NCBI RefSeq assembly: GCF_003054325.1 | Contig: NZ_QBKU01000005.1 | Location: forward strand, 124,001-188,000 | Direction of reading: 5' to 3' | DNA length: 64,000 bases | Source: Sulfitobacter mediterraneus | Lineage (GTDB): Bacteria; Pseudomonadota; Alphaproteobacteria; Rhodobacterales; Rhodobacteraceae | Shown: piece by piece, positions 63,435 to 64,000 of the stretch | Layout: each line of letters starts with the position of its first letter | Numbering within the stretch: the first letter of the stretch is position 1 | The notes under the pieces: generated by a model | The model's input: only the letters and a program-made list of their open reading frames with translations | The model's database searches: none | Told to the model about the DNA's origin: nothing | Position numbers and translations under genes: made by a program

Positions 63435-63782
63435 ATGACGATGCATTCCCCTCCTCAGGTTACCCCGTTTGAGCGCCCGCCCGAGCAGGTCGCCTTCCAC
63501 CGAACAGAGCTGTCCGTGATCTTGTCTTTGTATGGACGTATGGTCGCGGCCGGAGAGTGGCGCGATTATGGGATTTCCTGTCTCAAGGAAGTGGCGGTGT
63601 TCTCGGTGTTCCGTCGCACTGCCGAGATCCCGCTTTACCGTATCGAGAAACGACCAAAGCTGCGCAACAAACAAGGCATGTATGCGATTGTTGGCACAGG
63701 CGGCCAGATCATGCGCCGCGGTCACGATCTCAAGGCGGTCCTGCGGGTGTTGGAACGCAAACTTATCCGGTCTGTTGATTGA
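63435..63782 (+). CDS. DUF2794 domain-containing protein
   Basis: 115 residues from the ATG at 63435 (an ATG at 63441 is also possible). VAFHRTELSVILSLYGRMVAAGEWRDYGISCLKEVAVFSVFRRTAEIPLYRIEKRPKLR is the DUF2794 block, found in alphaproteobacteria, and the C-terminus LKAVLRVLERKLIRSVD is a basic helix. Function unknown. Divergent from paaI, convergent with the hydrolase at the right edge. Confidence 0.88.
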   Translation: MTMHSPPQVTPFERPPEQVAFHRTELSVILSLYGRMVAAGEWRDYGISCLKEVAVFSVFRRTAEIPLYRIEKRPKLRNKQGMYAIVGTGGQIMRRGHDLKAVLRVLERKLIRSVD

Positions 63783-63788
63783 ACGTGA

Positions 63789-64000
63789 TCAAAGGCGGCG
63801 GTGTCCTGTCACCGGCCCATCGCCCTGCGCTTCGATCCGCTTGATGGCATCGTCAATCGGTTCATAAACCGTGCTCATCGCGCCTGCGCTGGCATGTAGA
63901 ATGGTTTGCGGATCACTGACAATCGCCACATGGCCCTTCCAGAACAGCAGATCGTTGCGCTGGTAAGCCTCATTGGTGGCATGGCCCAATGTCTGTTGCT
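63789..64000 (-). CDS. NlpC/P60 family hydrolase, C-terminal end
   Basis: The last 70 or so residues of a gene that begins right of the window. RNDLLFWKGHVAIVSDPQTILHASAG carries the conserved His (in KGHVAIV) and the second-position residues of the NlpC/P60 papain-like fold; the catalytic Cys lies outside the window. Family members cut gamma-D-Glu-DAP bonds in peptidoglycan or related substrates. The stop is at 63789. It is convergent with the DUF2794 gene. Confidence 0.82.
   Translation of the reverse strand, partial: QQTLGHATNEAYQRNDLLFWKGHVAIVSDPQTILHASAGAMSTVYEPIDDAIKRIEAQGDGPVTGHRRL

Noticed and set aside
1-64000. Mobile elements, prophage genes, CRISPR arrays, tRNA or rRNA genes
   Set aside because: No transposase, integrase, phage structural gene, regular direct-repeat array, or tRNA/rRNA-like segment was found on reading through both strands.

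Overview
The window is a 64 kb piece of a GC-rich alphaproteobacterial chromosome. The gene content fits the Rhodobacteraceae, most likely the marine Roseobacter group: aerobic-type cobalamin genes including cobF, a MoxR/DUF58/DUF4159 membrane cluster, an mbfA gene with an Irr-type iron control element, DUF6478, DUF2794 and DUF1285 proteins, and a paaK-paaI pair. The genus cannot be told from the sequence alone. Coding density is very high, most genes sit in short operons with ATGA or TGATG start/stop overlaps, and I see no rRNA, tRNA, CRISPR array, insertion sequence, integrase or prophage gene. It reads as core genome, not an island.

Layout. 1-3466: end of a cobalamin operon (cobM fragment, cobB, cobA, a DUF1636 protein, cobF). 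3531-4340: ribosome-rescue factor arfB, preceded by a short transcript-like segment with a perfect Shine-Dalgarno sequence and an 18-codon reading frame, then a palindromic intergenic element. 4341-8864 (minus): queuosine-precursor transporter, then a UMF1 transporter, mepA and phytase-like operon, and a thioesterase. 8990-12247 (plus): yggT, recQ, yaaA. 12232-14496 (minus): hybrid sensor kinase. 14537-24605 (plus): alpha-2-macroglobulin with PbpC, an AEC transporter, and DUF1007 with a NicO-type Ni/Co exporter. 24624-31768 (minus): MoxR, DUF58, DUF4159/BatA-like and a second large membrane protein, then a GNAT. 31826-33408 (plus): DUF1285, hydroxypyruvate isomerase-like and DUF2798. 33405-37209 (minus): glutathione transferase, DNA polymerase I and a CHCC zinc-finger protein. 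37437-41418 (plus): gpmI, an EnvC-like factor and ctpA, closed by a strong terminator. 41471-46480 (minus): anti-sigma, ECF sigma, two proteins without clear function (one DUF6478), a lipoprotein and ilvD. 46656-53241 (plus): a 1033-residue ABC-exporter-like protein with a cyclic-nucleotide domain, a CPBP protease, accD, folC and a small membrane protein. 53220-64000: zapE, an MFS transporter, an ornithine cyclodeaminase-family enzyme, a HAD phosphatase, YaiI, S-formylglutathione hydrolase, a second AEC transporter, mbfA, a TetR regulator with an I78 inhibitor lipoprotein, paaK-paaI, DUF2794 and the end of an NlpC/P60 hydrolase.

How the parts work together. Cell-envelope upkeep is a recurring theme: mepA, PbpC with alpha-2-macroglobulin, the EnvC-like factor with CtpA, the NlpC/P60 protein, and probably the MoxR/BatA cluster. 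Metal handling appears three times: cobalamin synthesis, Ni/Co export, and iron export by MbfA under a putative Irr box.

The most unusual item is the 46656-49757 protein. It has an ABC-exporter membrane domain, but every catalytic motif of its nucleotide-binding domain is degenerate (Walker A Lys to Arg, Walker B Asp-Glu to Asn-Gln, H-loop His to Asp). That domain is split by a roughly 270-residue insert and followed by a cyclic-nucleotide-binding domain. It is translationally coupled to a CPBP protease. The second item worth testing is the small reading frame and hairpin upstream of arfB.
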